From CAVLDP01 sp963661945 (GTDB taxonomy: Bacteria; Bacillota; Clostridia; Lachnospirales; Lachnospiraceae): DNA of 55,482 nt. Position 1 is the first letter of the stretch. Each line of letters opens with the position of its first letter. A program made the position numbers and the translations under genes. Below are positions 1 through 8,140 of this stretch, piece after piece. The stretch is from assembly GCA_963661945.1 (NCBI GenBank), contig CAVLDP010000016.1:1-55482 (forward strand), in the 5' to 3' direction. A model generated the notes under the pieces. The model was not told where the DNA came from, made no database searches, and was given only the letters and a program-made list of their open reading frames with translations.

Positions 1-32
1 CCCCGCACACTCCCCAGCCCCCAAAAAAAAGA

Positions 33-66
33 AAAAATCCACAAATCCCAGCATGGATTTTTGTGA
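33..66 (+). terminator. Probable intrinsic terminator of a gene left of the window
   Basis: A perfect 9-bp inverted repeat (AAAAATCCA at 33-41, TGGATTTTT at 54-62) with a 12-base loop. The right arm ends in a T run and the left arm begins with A's, so it could act in both directions. It separates the fructose operon from whatever lies upstream. Confidence 0.5.
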
Positions 67-73
67 ATGTTTT

Positions 74-115
74 TGACCGATTTTGGTTGTGCGTGACCGA
101 AAATGACTGTATGAT
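74..115 (+). promoter_or_regulatory. fruR promoter with tandem operator-like heptamers
   Basis: A sigma-A type promoter can be read as TTGTGC (87-92), a 17-base spacer and TATGAT (110-115). The heptamer TGACCGA occurs at 74-80 and again at 94-100. The copies are exactly 20 bp (about two helical turns) apart, and the second lies inside the spacer. DeoR-family repressors of sugar operons often autoregulate through repeated sites, so these may be FruR operators. The promoter is supported by spacing and consensus; the operator role is inference. Confidence 0.5.
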
Positions 116-138
116 AGAAACATGAAAACGAGGTGCTT

Positions 139-891
139 ATGCTTACAGAAGAAAGACAGAGAAGGATATTAGAGACGGTAGAGGAGAGAGGTTCGGTGAC
201 GGCCCAGGAGTTGATGATGCTTCTTGATGCGTCAGAATCCACTATTCGAAGAGATTTGACTTCGATGGCCAAGGACGGACTTCTGAACAAGGTACATGGC
301 GGTGCCATGGCGAAGAAATCTTCTTCCTATGAGACGCGAGATGATCTGGTTGAACTTCGAAAGTCCAGGAACACATCAGAGAAGATGGCCATTGCAAAAT
401 ATGCAGCAGGGCTGATAACAAGCAGTGACTTCGTTTATCTGGATGCTGGAACGACGACCCAGATGATGATTGATTTCTTGGATGCCCCAGGCGCAATCTT
501 TGTGACGAATGCCGTAGAGCACGCCAGACTTCTGACGGCCAAAGGCTACACAGCATATATCCTGGGCGGTGAGTTCAAGTCGGTCACAGAGGCAATTGTC
601 GGTGAGGAAGCTGTGGCGACAGTCATGAAGTACAACTTCACGAAGGGCTTCTTTGGTGCCAATGGTATAACGAAGGGCGCAGGCTTCACAACCCCAGAGC
701 TGAAGGAAGCTATGATTAAGCGAAAGGCAATGGAGTCGACCAAGCAGGCTTACGTGCTGGCTGATAATAGTAAGTTCGGTCAGGTGTCTGCAATTACATT
801 TGCAGATTTGCATCAGGCCTGTATTGTTACAGATCAGCTACCTGACGACATTTATGAGCAATATACCGAGATTGTGGAGGTGGAGCAATGA
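139..891 (+). CDS. fruR: DeoR-family transcriptional repressor of the fructose operon
   Basis: The protein has 250 residues from the chosen start. It has an N-terminal DeoR winged helix-turn-helix (about residues 1-58, opening MLTEERQRRIL, with recognition helix SESTIRRDL). A sugar-phosphate-binding, isomerase-like domain follows (about 75-235), with DAGTTT and GGEF motifs typical of the family. An in-frame GTG lies at 133, but ATG 139 has the better-placed GAGGTG (130-135). Its stop overlaps the fruK start by four bases (ATGA), so the two are translationally coupled. The family normally senses fructose 1-phosphate or a related sugar phosphate and represses its own operon; that role here rests on gene context. 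Confidence 0.88.
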   Translation: MLTEERQRRILETVEERGSVTAQELMMLLDASESTIRRDLTSMAKDGLLNKVHGGAMAKKSSSYETRDDLVELRKSRNTSEKMAIAKYAAGLITSSDFVYLDAGTTTQMMIDFLDAPGAIFVTNAVEHARLLTAKGYTAYILGGEFKSVTEAIVGEEAVATVMKYNFTKGFFGANGITKGAGFTTPELKEAMIKRKAMESTKQAYVLADNSKFGQVSAITFADLHQACIVTDQLPDDIYEQYTEIVEVEQ

Positions 892-1793
892 TTTATACTG
901 TGACATTTAACCCATCGCTTGACTACATCGCGAGTGTCGATGATTTCACACTTGGACAGGTGAATCGAACGAGTTTCGAGCTTATGTATCCAGGTGGCAA
1001 GGGCGTGAATGTGTCAATTGTTCTTAGGAATCTGGGAGTAGATTCTACGGCCCTTGGCTTCACTGCTGGATTTACTGGAGCAGAGATTGAGAGGCTGCTT
1101 GGCGAGCAGGATATATCCACTGATTTTATTAAGATTAGAGAAGGCATTAGCCGAATCAATGTGAAGCTTCGTTCCAATGAGGAGTCCGAGATTAATGGTA
1201 TGGGACCGGTCATTTCTGAGGAGGCTATCGAAAGCCTCTACCAGAAGCTTGATGCCCTTCAGAAGGGCGATATTCTGGTTCTTGCCGGAAGCATTCCATC
1301 TTCCATGCCGGAGACCATGTATATGGACATCATGAAGTACATGGAGGGAAGAGGCGTGGAGGTTGTTGTTGATGCAACCAGAGATTTGCTGGTAAATGTA
1401 CTTGAATATGGACCATTTCTAATCAAGCCGAATAATCATGAGCTTGGCGAAATCTACGGAGTGACCTTGAACACGAAGGAGGAAGTTCTTCCCTATGCGA
1501 GGAAGCTGCAGGAGAGAGGTGCAAGAAATGTTCTTGTATCTATGGCTGGCGAGGGAGCTCTTCTTCTTACAGAGGATGGAGCGGTGTTCCAGTCGAAGCC
1601 GCCAGCAGGTAAGGTGAAGAATTCTGTCGGTGCGGGCGATTCTATGGTGGCCGGATTCCTGGCCGGATACCTGGAATCTGGATCCTACGAGAAGGCCTTC
1701 TATATGGGACTATGTACAGGATCGGCATCCGCATTTTCGGATGAACTGGCAACAAGACCGGAGGTAGAGAGACTACTTGGGTCATTGCAATAA
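888..1793 (+). CDS. fruK: 1-phosphofructokinase
   Basis: A 301-residue PfkB/ribokinase-family sugar kinase, of normal length for the family. The N-terminal YPGGKGVNVS signature and the C-terminal GAGDSM motif with the catalytic Asp (about D251) are both present. It phosphorylates fructose 1-phosphate, the product of the PTS transporter encoded next, to fructose 1,6-bisphosphate in the cytoplasm. Tagatose-6-phosphate kinase (LacC) is the close alternative family, but the neighbours (DeoR regulator, fructose EIIABC, HPr, EI) make 1-phosphofructokinase much more likely. The start overlaps the fruR stop. Confidence 0.93.
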   Translation: MIYTVTFNPSLDYIASVDDFTLGQVNRTSFELMYPGGKGVNVSIVLRNLGVDSTALGFTAGFTGAEIERLLGEQDISTDFIKIREGISRINVKLRSNEESEINGMGPVISEEAIESLYQKLDALQKGDILVLAGSIPSSMPETMYMDIMKYMEGRGVEVVVDATRDLLVNVLEYGPFLIKPNNHELGEIYGVTLNTKEEVLPYARKLQERGARNVLVSMAGEGALLLTEDGAVFQSKPPAGKVKNSVGAGDSMVAGFLAGYLESGSYEKAFYMGLCTGSASAFSDELATRPEVERLLGSLQ

Positions 1794-1807
1794 AAGGAGG
1801 GTATGAT

Positions 1808-3847
1808 ATGAAGGTAAAGGATCTGTTATCTGTCGATTCTATTGAGTTAATGGGTCAGGCAGACAACAAGGAGGAAGCCATCAAGAAGATGGTAGACCTC
1901 ATGGTGAAGCGTGGTAATATTAAGGATCGCGCAGCCTATGAAGCGGGTGTTTTCGCTCGTGAGGAGGAAGGCACAACTGGTGTTGGAGAGGGAATTGCAA
2001 TTCCACATTGCAAGTCAGATAGCGTAGCCGCCCCTGGACTTGCCGCTATGGTTTTGCCAAATGGCGTGGATTATGATGCGCTTGATGGTCAGCCGGTTAA
2101 TCTCATTTTCCTGATTGCAGCACCAAACACAGAGGACAATGTGCATCTGGAAGTGCTGAGCAGACTTTCAACACTTCTGATGGAGCCGGAATTTGTGAAG
2201 AACTTAACAAATGCTGGTTCCAAGGAGAATTTCCTGAAGATGATTGATGAAGCAGAATCTGACAAGGTCGCTTCCGATGAAGCTAAGGAAAATGTAACAG
2301 AGGCAGCAGTTGTTGCTGTAACAGCTTGCCCAACTGGTATCGCTCATACCTATATGGCTGCAGAATCTCTTGAGAGAGCGGGCGCGAATATGGGCGTGAA
2401 GATCAAGGTCGAGACCAGAGGCTCTGGTGGAGCCAAGAATGTTCTGACTGATGAGGACATCAGAAATGCCAAGGGCGTTATCGTGGCTTGCGATACCAAG
2501 GTTCCAATGGACCGTTTTGATGGCAAGAAGGTTTTGGAGGTTCATGTAGCAGAGGCAATTGATAAGCCAGAAGAACTGATTCAGAAGACTCTCGATGGCA
2601 AGGCAGCCGTATATTCTGCCAAGAACAAGGTTAAGAAGTCTGAGGAAAATGTTGGACAGAAGGATTCTGTTGGACATCAGATTTATACCCATCTGATGAG
2701 CGGTGTGTCACACATGCTTCCATTTGTTATTGGTGGTGGTATTCTGACTGCGCTGGCATTCCTAATTGATACTCTGATGGGTTACGGAGATATAGGTTCT
2801 GCTTTCGGTAGCGCAACACCAATCTCAGCAATTCTTAAGTACATCGGTGGACTTGGCATGGGACTGATGGTTCCAGTGCTTGCAGGTTATATCGCATATT
2901 CCATTGCAGACAGACCGGGCCTTGCAGTTGGTTTTGTGGGTGGTCTCCTCGCCAGCAATGGTAATGCTCTAGCATCTGGTTATGACTGGAGCAATCTGGG
3001 AGGCTTCTCCAGCTTCGTGGAGAAATTTGCCTTTGTAGCTGATAATGGTGGTAATACCGTATCTGGTTTCCTGGGCGGAATTGCAGCAGGTTTCCTGGCA
3101 GGCTTTGTAGTTCTCTGGCTCAAGCATATTACTCGTAATCTGCCAGAATCCTTAGAAGGCATCAAACCAACCTTGATTTATCCACTGGGTGGTATGTTCA
3201 TCGTTGGAATTCTGATGTGCTTTATCTTAAATCCATTAATCGGTCTTGTGAATACTGGACTTTCTGTTATGTTAAATGCCATTTCAAGTTCTGGAATGCT
3301 CTGGCTTCTTGGCTTGATCCTTGGCGCAATGATGGCAATCGATATGGGTGGCCCAATCAACAAGGCTGCTTATGTATTTGGTACTGGAATGCTTGCAACA
3401 GCTGCAGATCTTGTCGCACAGGGCGCTGCACAGGGCGATCCACAGGTTCAGGCTTGCTACATCGCAATGGCATCTATCATGGTTGGTGGTATGGTTCCAC
3501 CACTTGGAATTGCACTGGCATGTATCTTCTTCCCTAAGAAGTTTACAGAGGCTGAGAAGCAGACCAAGGTATCGAACATTGTTATGGGTTGCTCATTTAT
3601 CACAGAGGGCGCAATCCCATTCGCAGCAGCAGACCCAGGCCATGTTATCCCATGTACACTCGTTGGAGCAGGAGTTGCCGGTATGCTTAGTGCAATCTTC
3701 GGATGTACTCTTATGGCACCACATGGTGGAATCTTCGTATTTGCAACAGTAGGAAGTCCACTTCTCTATATCGTTTCATGGCTTGTGGGCTCTGTTATCA
3801 CATGCTTCATGCTTGGAATGATTAAGAAGGACGCAATAGAACTTTAG
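1808..3847 (+). CDS. fruA: Fructose-specific PTS permease, EIIABC fusion
   Basis: A 679-residue membrane protein with domain order A-B-C. EIIA covers about residues 1-150, with its phosphorylated His in GIAIPHCKSD (about H67). EIIB covers about 165-270, with the phosphocysteine in TACPTGIAHTYMA (about C174). EIIC covers about 290-675 and is a series of hydrophobic spans with family-typical stretches such as AIDMGGPINKAAY. Phosphate passes EI to HPr to His67 to Cys174 to fructose, which enters as fructose 1-phosphate. AGGAGG sits just before the ATG. A short acidic and Lys/Ala-rich linker joins A and B, and a charged linker joins B and C. Confidence 0.95.
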   Translation: MKVKDLLSVDSIELMGQADNKEEAIKKMVDLMVKRGNIKDRAAYEAGVFAREEEGTTGVGEGIAIPHCKSDSVAAPGLAAMVLPNGVDYDALDGQPVNLIFLIAAPNTEDNVHLEVLSRLSTLLMEPEFVKNLTNAGSKENFLKMIDEAESDKVASDEAKENVTEAAVVAVTACPTGIAHTYMAAESLERAGANMGVKIKVETRGSGGAKNVLTDEDIRNAKGVIVACDTKVPMDRFDGKKVLEVHVAEAIDKPEELIQKTLDGKAAVYSAKNKVKKSEENVGQKDSVGHQIYTHLMSGVSHMLPFVIGGGILTALAFLIDTLMGYGDIGSAFGSATPISAILKYIGGLGMGLMVPVLAGYIAYSIADRPGLAVGFVGGLLASNGNALASGYDWSNLGGFSSFVEKFAFVADNGGNTVSGFLGGIAAGFLAGFVVLWLKHITRNLPESLEGIKPTLIYPLGGMFIVGILMCFILNPLIGLVNTGLSVMLNAISSSGMLWLLGLILGAMMAIDMGGPINKAAYVFGTGMLATAADLVAQGAAQGDPQVQACYIAMASIMVGGMVPPLGIALACIFFPKKFTEAEKQTKVSNIVMGCSFITEGAIPFAAADPGHVIPCTLVGAGVAGMLSAIFGCTLMAPHGGIFVFATVGSPLLYIVSWLVGSVITCFMLGMIKKDAIEL

Positions 3848-3857
3848 GAGGAATATT

Positions 3858-4115
3858 ATGCAGGAAATCACATATACAATCACAGACCCAGAAGGAATTC
3901 ACGCAAGACCAGCAGGCCTATTCGTGAAGCAGGCAGCAGGTTATGCCTGCAATGTAACAATCGAGAAGGATGGCCGTGCAGTTGATGCCAAGAGAATCAT
4001 GGGCGTAATGTCCCTTGGCGTGAAGCAGGGCATGACAATTACCTTGCGCTGTGAAGGCGAGGGAGAAGAGACTGCAATCAAAGAATTGCAGACCTTCCTT
4101 CAGGAGAATCTGTAG
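3858..4115 (+). CDS. ptsH: Phosphocarrier protein HPr with Arg at the Ser46 site
   Basis: An 85-residue HPr of normal length. The catalytic motif GIHARPA places the phosphorylated His at position 15 and Arg at 17, exactly as in Bacillus HPr. The regulatory-site segment reads DAKRIMGVMSLG: residue 46, the serine phosphorylated by HPr kinase in Firmicutes, is arginine here (codon AGA). The protein should therefore accept phosphate from EI but should not be a substrate for HPrK at that site. It lies between fruA and ptsI, so fructose induction would also raise general PTS capacity. Compare the degenerate HPr homologue at 43918-44184. Confidence 0.94.
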   Translation: MQEITYTITDPEGIHARPAGLFVKQAAGYACNVTIEKDGRAVDAKRIMGVMSLGVKQGMTITLRCEGEGEETAIKELQTFLQENL

Positions 4116-4140
4116 AAGATAGCAGAGAGGGAGAGATGAC

Positions 4141-5760
4141 ATGAAGATCGTAGGTAAGAGCGTATTTGGCGGTATAGCCATGGGCAAATTATCTGTATTT
4201 GAGAAGGGCGAGAATCAGGTAAAGCGTAATAAGATTACAAATGTGGCTGATGAGGTGGAACGCTTCAAAGCTGCCAGAGAGATTGCGAAGACTCAGCTTC
4301 AGGACCTATACGATAAGGCTTTGAAGGAGGTCGGAGAGGCCAATGCTGCGATCTTCGAGGTTCATCAGATGATGCTTGACGACCTCGACTATGAGGAATC
4401 CATCGTCAATATGATCACAACTCAGGAGATCAATGCGGAATATGCAGTTGCAACGACGGGGGATAATTTCTCAGAGATGTTCGCTGCGATGGATGACGAT
4501 TATATGAAGGAGAGAGCAGCCGATGTGAAGGACATCAGTAATCGTCTGGTGTCAGTTCTTCAGGGGCGTGAAAGTCAGGGGATTGTAGGTGATGAGTCAG
4601 TGATTCTTCTGGCGGAGGATTTGGCGCCATCGGAGACGGTTCAGCTGGATAAGTCTATGGTATTATCCTTCGTGACCCATCTTGGTTCAACCAATTCACA
4701 TACTGCAATTCTAGCCAGGACCATGAATATTCCAGCGCTGATTGGAATTGAATTCACCCCTGAGATGGACGGAAAGTTTGGAATTGTGGATGGTTTCGAG
4801 GGCGTGCTCTATGTAGATCCAGACGAGGAGACTATTGCAAGCTACGCTGAGAAGAAGCGGGCAGAAGAGGAGAAGAGTCGCCTCCTGCAGGAATTGAAGG
4901 GCAAGCCTAATGAGACAATCGACGGCAAGTCGATCAAGCTCTATGCCAATATCGGTGGCGTGAAAGATGTAGCGGATGCTCTTAAGAATGATGCTGGCGG
5001 CATCGGCCTCTTCCGTTCAGAATTTCTCTATCTGGAAAATGAAGACTTCCCGACAGAGGAGCAGCAATTCAAGGCTTATCGCACAGTTGCTGAGAATATG
5101 GCTGGCAAGAAGGTGATTATCAGAACCTTGGATGTTGGCGCAGACAAGCAGGTGGATTATTTCAAGCTGGACCACGAGGATAACCCGGCCATGGGCTATC
5201 GTGCAATTCGAATCTGCCTGAGTCAGCCGGAGATTTTTCGGACACAGCTTCGTGCTATTTATCGTGCTTCTGCTTATGGCAACATCGCGATTATGTATCC
5301 GATGATTATCTCAGTGAGTGAGGTGGAAGCAATTCAGAAGATTGTGGCAGCGGTCAAGGCCGAACTTGATTCGACTGGAATTCCTTATGGCGAGGTGGAG
5401 CAGGGCATTATGATTGAGACACCGGCCGCAGCCCTTATGAGTCGTGAACTTGCAGAGTATGTCGACTTCTTCAGTATTGGAACCAATGACCTGACCCAGT
5501 ACACGCTGGCAGCAGATCGGCAGAATCCGAAGCTTGATGCTATCATTGATCCACATCATCCTGCGATCCTTAAGCTGATTCAGATGACTATTGAAAATGG
5601 TCATGCAGGCGGAGCCTGGGTAGGCATCTGCGGAGAGCTTGGCGCGGATACTTCTCTGACAGAGACCTTCCTTCGCATGGGAGTGGATGAACTGTCTGTG
5701 TCACCATCTCGTGTCCTTGCGGTTCGTGATGCGATTCGTAAATGTGATTTATCTAAGTAA
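4141..5760 (+). CDS. ptsI: PTS enzyme I (phosphoenolpyruvate-protein phosphotransferase)
   Basis: A 539-residue soluble enzyme of slightly sub-typical length. Residues 1-225 hold the HPr-binding and phosphohistidine domains; the active His is about H187 in STNSHTAILAR. The C-terminal TIM barrel binds phosphoenolpyruvate and shows GIGLFRSEFL, DVGADKQ, the FSIGTNDLTQY signature and the active-site Cys (about C497) in VGICGELG. It transfers phosphate from PEP to HPr. Placement inside the fructose operon with ptsH suggests this may be the main general PTS set of the cell, which is inference. A terminator follows directly. Confidence 0.95.
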   Translation: MKIVGKSVFGGIAMGKLSVFEKGENQVKRNKITNVADEVERFKAAREIAKTQLQDLYDKALKEVGEANAAIFEVHQMMLDDLDYEESIVNMITTQEINAEYAVATTGDNFSEMFAAMDDDYMKERAADVKDISNRLVSVLQGRESQGIVGDESVILLAEDLAPSETVQLDKSMVLSFVTHLGSTNSHTAILARTMNIPALIGIEFTPEMDGKFGIVDGFEGVLYVDPDEETIASYAEKKRAEEEKSRLLQELKGKPNETIDGKSIKLYANIGGVKDVADALKNDAGGIGLFRSEFLYLENEDFPTEEQQFKAYRTVAENMAGKKVIIRTLDVGADKQVDYFKLDHEDNPAMGYRAIRICLSQPEIFRTQLRAIYRASAYGNIAIMYPMIISVSEVEAIQKIVAAVKAELDSTGIPYGEVEQGIMIETPAAALMSRELAEYVDFFSIGTNDLTQYTLAADRQNPKLDAIIDPHHPAILKLIQMTIENGHAGGAWVGICGELGADTSLTETFLRMGVDELSVSPSRVLAVRDAIRKCDLSK

Positions 5761-5787
5761 TAACTGAATAATCTTTGATTTTTCAAT

Positions 5788-5842
5788 AAGGCTCAAGGGA
5801 AATTCCAGAAATTCTGGTGAATTTTCCTTGGGCCTTAAATTT
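5788..5842 (+). terminator. Terminator of the fructose operon
   Basis: An 18-bp stem with two G-T type mispairs (left arm from 5788, right arm ending GGGCCTT at 5836) with a short loop, followed by the AT-rich AAATTTTAT. It starts 28 bases after the ptsI stop. The T run is weak, but stem length and position support a rho-independent terminator. Confidence 0.75.
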
Positions 5843-5850
5843 TATCAAGC

Positions 5851-5874
5851 GAAATGATTAAATTTAATCATTTC
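5851..5874. promoter_or_regulatory. Perfect 24-bp palindrome upstream of leuA-araC
   Basis: The 12-base half-site GAAATGATTAAA is followed at once by its exact reverse complement, with no loop and no mismatch. It lies 84 bp before the leuA start and just after the ptsI terminator, and is not followed by a T run, so it looks like a dimer-binding operator rather than a terminator. The neighbouring gene encodes a dimeric enzyme with a DNA-binding tail, which makes autoregulation attractive. That link is inference. I could not identify a convincing -35/-10 pair for leuA. Confidence 0.6.
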
Positions 5875-5957
5875 AAGAAGGGGTACGAAGTGCTAACATA
5901 AATTTCATCAAGAAAGTTGACCAGAAATATTTTTGCTCTGGCTTATGGAGAAGACCT

Positions 5958-7949
5958 ATGAAGAATGCAAATAAATATATCAGACAATATTTCTTGCCTC
6001 CAGTTATGGACTATGATTGGGTGAAGAAGGATTACTTCGACAAGCCACCTATTTGGTGCTCGGTGGATCTAAGAGATGGTAATCAGGCTTTGATTGAGCC
6101 GATGAGTCTCGATGAGAAGATCGAATTCTTCCAGATGCTTGTGGATATCGGCTTCAAGGAGATTGAGGTTGGCTTCCCGGCTGCATCGGAGACCGAATTT
6201 ATCTTCATGCGTACATTAATTGAGCGCGACATGATTCCGGATGACGTGACGGTGCAGGTTCTGACTCAGGCGAGAGAGCATATTATCAGGAAGACCTTCG
6301 AAGCGGTGAAGGGGGCTCCACACGCGGTGATTCACCTCTACAATTCGACTTCGGTCGCTCAGAGAGAGCAGGTCTTTAAGAAGGACAAGGAACAGATTAA
6401 GCAGCTTGCGATTGATGGAGCTCTTCTTCTGAAGGAACTTGCGGCTGAGACTGATGGAGATTTTAGATTCGAGTATTCACCAGAATCCTTCCACGGTACG
6501 GAGGTTGAGTACGCAGTTGAGGTTTGCAATGCAGTCCTTGATGTATGGAAGCCGGAAGCATCGCATCCTGCAATCATCAATATTCCAGCGACTGTTGAGA
6601 CAGCGATGCCACATGTCTTTGCTTCTCAGATTGAGTATGTCAGCAAGAATCTGAAATACAGAGAGAATGTTCGCCTGTCGCTTCATCCACACAATGACCG
6701 CGGTACCGGTGTTGCGGATGCAGAGCTTGGAATATTAGCTGGTGCGGATCGTATCGAAGGAACCCTCTTTGGTAATGGAGAACGTACTGGAAATGTAGAT
6801 ATCATTACAATTGCCATGAATATGTTCTCCTATGGCATTGACTCAGGCCTTGAATTTTCGAATATGCCATCGATTCGGGAGCGCTATGAGCGCCTGACTC
6901 GCATGCAGGTCGGGGATCGTCAGCCGTATGCCGGCAATCTTGTCTTCTCTGCTTTCTCAGGTTCTCACCAGGATGCTATTGCCAAGGGCATGGCCATTCG
7001 AGAAGAGAATATGGACAAGCCTTGGACGGTTCCATATCTGCCAATTGATCCAGAAGATGTGGGACGCACCTATGATTCAGATGTGATTCGAATCAACAGT
7101 CAGTCGGGTAAGGGCGGCGTAAGCTACATTCTGAAGCAGAACTTCTCTATCTCACTTCCAGATAAGATGAGAGAAGAGGTCGGATATGCTGTGAAGCAGG
7201 TGTCGGACGAGGCACACAAGGAATTGTCTCCTCAGTGGGTATATGAGATTTTCGAGAACAATTACGTGGATCATTTCCCATATTTCTATCTTAGCGAGTG
7301 CCATTTCAAGCAGGACGATGGAATTATGGCAGAAGCGACAATTGTGTCTGGAGAGAAGAAGACCATTGTGGATGCCATGGGAAATGGTAGACTTGATGCA
7401 GTCAGCAATACGATCAAGAATTATTTCGGCATCTCCTACGAATTGTCCGAATATGAGGAACACACTCTCTCCAAGGGTTCTTCTTCCAAGGCAATCGCTT
7501 ACGTAGGAATCACCCAGGAGGGCAAGAATTATTGGGGCGCCGGTATTGATGAGGATATCATCAAGGCATCGATTCATGCACTTACTGTGGCAGTGAATAA
7601 GTTGCCTGAGGTTGGAGCGGGAGATTCCAGCAAGGATGACCGCCTGATTAATATCCTGAATTTCATTCAGTCCAATTACAAGGACGTGACTCTTGAGATG
7701 GTAGCGAGCGAATTTAACCTCTCTGAGCCATACGTTTCGAAGTTTATCAAGGACAAGTCCGGCAAGACCTTTGGCGAGCATGTGACACACATCCGCATGA
7801 AGAAGGCCAAGACATTACTCAAAAACGGCAATATGACCGTTGAGAATATAGCCTACGCAGTAGGTTATCAGAACGTGGAACATTTCAATCGAACCTTCAA
7901 GAAGCTCTTTGAGATGACACCCGTTCAGTATCGAAACGCCAGTCGTTAA
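5958..7949 (+). CDS. leuA: 2-isopropylmalate synthase with C-terminal AraC-type DNA-binding domain
   Basis: A 663-residue protein, about 100 residues longer than the usual LeuA of this subfamily. Residues 1-400 form the DRE-TIM metallolyase barrel: SVDLRDGNQA early, IEVGFPAASE, and the metal-binding HxH in LSLHPHNDRGTG. Residues about 425-550 form the LeuA dimer/regulatory domain that binds leucine in the family. Residues about 562-663 form a complete AraC/XylS double helix-turn-helix, including VASEFNLSEPYVSKFIKDKSG and ending NRTFKKLFEMTPVQYR. The enzyme condenses acetyl-CoA with 2-ketoisovalerate in leucine synthesis. The frame is open across the junction, so this is a true fusion in the given sequence. 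It could be a leucine-responsive enzyme-regulator. The gene is monocistronic, with its own terminator. Confidence 0.93.
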   Translation: MKNANKYIRQYFLPPVMDYDWVKKDYFDKPPIWCSVDLRDGNQALIEPMSLDEKIEFFQMLVDIGFKEIEVGFPAASETEFIFMRTLIERDMIPDDVTVQVLTQAREHIIRKTFEAVKGAPHAVIHLYNSTSVAQREQVFKKDKEQIKQLAIDGALLLKELAAETDGDFRFEYSPESFHGTEVEYAVEVCNAVLDVWKPEASHPAIINIPATVETAMPHVFASQIEYVSKNLKYRENVRLSLHPHNDRGTGVADAELGILAGADRIEGTLFGNGERTGNVDIITIAMNMFSYGIDSGLEFSNMPSIRERYERLTRMQVGDRQPYAGNLVFSAFSGSHQDAIAKGMAIREENMDKPWTVPYLPIDPEDVGRTYDSDVIRINSQSGKGGVSYILKQNFSISLPDKMREEVGYAVKQVSDEAHKELSPQWVYEIFENNYVDHFPYFYLSECHFKQDDGIMAEATIVSGEKKTIVDAMGNGRLDAVSNTIKNYFGISYELSEYEEHTLSKGSSSKAIAYVGITQEGKNYWGAGIDEDIIKASIHALTVAVNKLPEVGAGDSSKDDRLINILNFIQSNYKDVTLEMVASEFNLSEPYVSKFIKDKSGKTFGEHVTHIRMKKAKTLLKNGNMTVENIAYAVGYQNVEHFNRTFKKLFEMTPVQYRNASR

Positions 7950-7989
7950 GATACAAGGAAAAAAGGAAAAGAAAAAAGATATAAGATAG

Positions 7990-8024
7990 AAAAGCCAACC
8001 TGAGGATTATCGGGTTGGCTTTTT
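7990..8024 (+). terminator. Intrinsic terminator after leuA
   Basis: The stem AAAAGCCAACC pairs with GGTTGGCTTTT around a 12-base loop and ends in a T run at 8020-8024. The flanking A-rich left side suggests it could work in both directions. It isolates leuA from the NlpC/P60 gene. Confidence 0.9.
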
Positions 8025-8057
8025 CGTGGATAAGTCTACTATATTTGGGGCAATTCG

Positions 8058-8086
8058 TTGATTTATGCCACAAAATCTCGTAATAT
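8058..8086 (+). promoter_or_regulatory. Sigma-A promoter for the NlpC/P60 gene
   Basis: TTGATT (8058-8063), a 17-base spacer and TAATAT (8081-8086) lie 54 bp before the start codon of the NlpC/P60 gene, downstream of the leuA terminator. The consensus match and spacing are good. Confidence 0.7.
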
Positions 8087-8140
8087 ATTATTGGAAATTA
8101 AGACCCAGGAGTTAGAAGCCCTGGTTAAGGAGATAGATAT

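Noticed and set aside
242..813. Long minus-strand open frames across fruR, and similar ones over most other genes
   Set aside because: They lie opposite well-recognised proteins, lack ribosome binding sites and resemble no family; they are shadows of codon bias.
5875..5957. Possible leucine attenuator or T-box in the leuA leader
   Set aside because: There is no T-box sequence, no leucine-codon leader peptide and no terminator-antiterminator pair in this short spacer.
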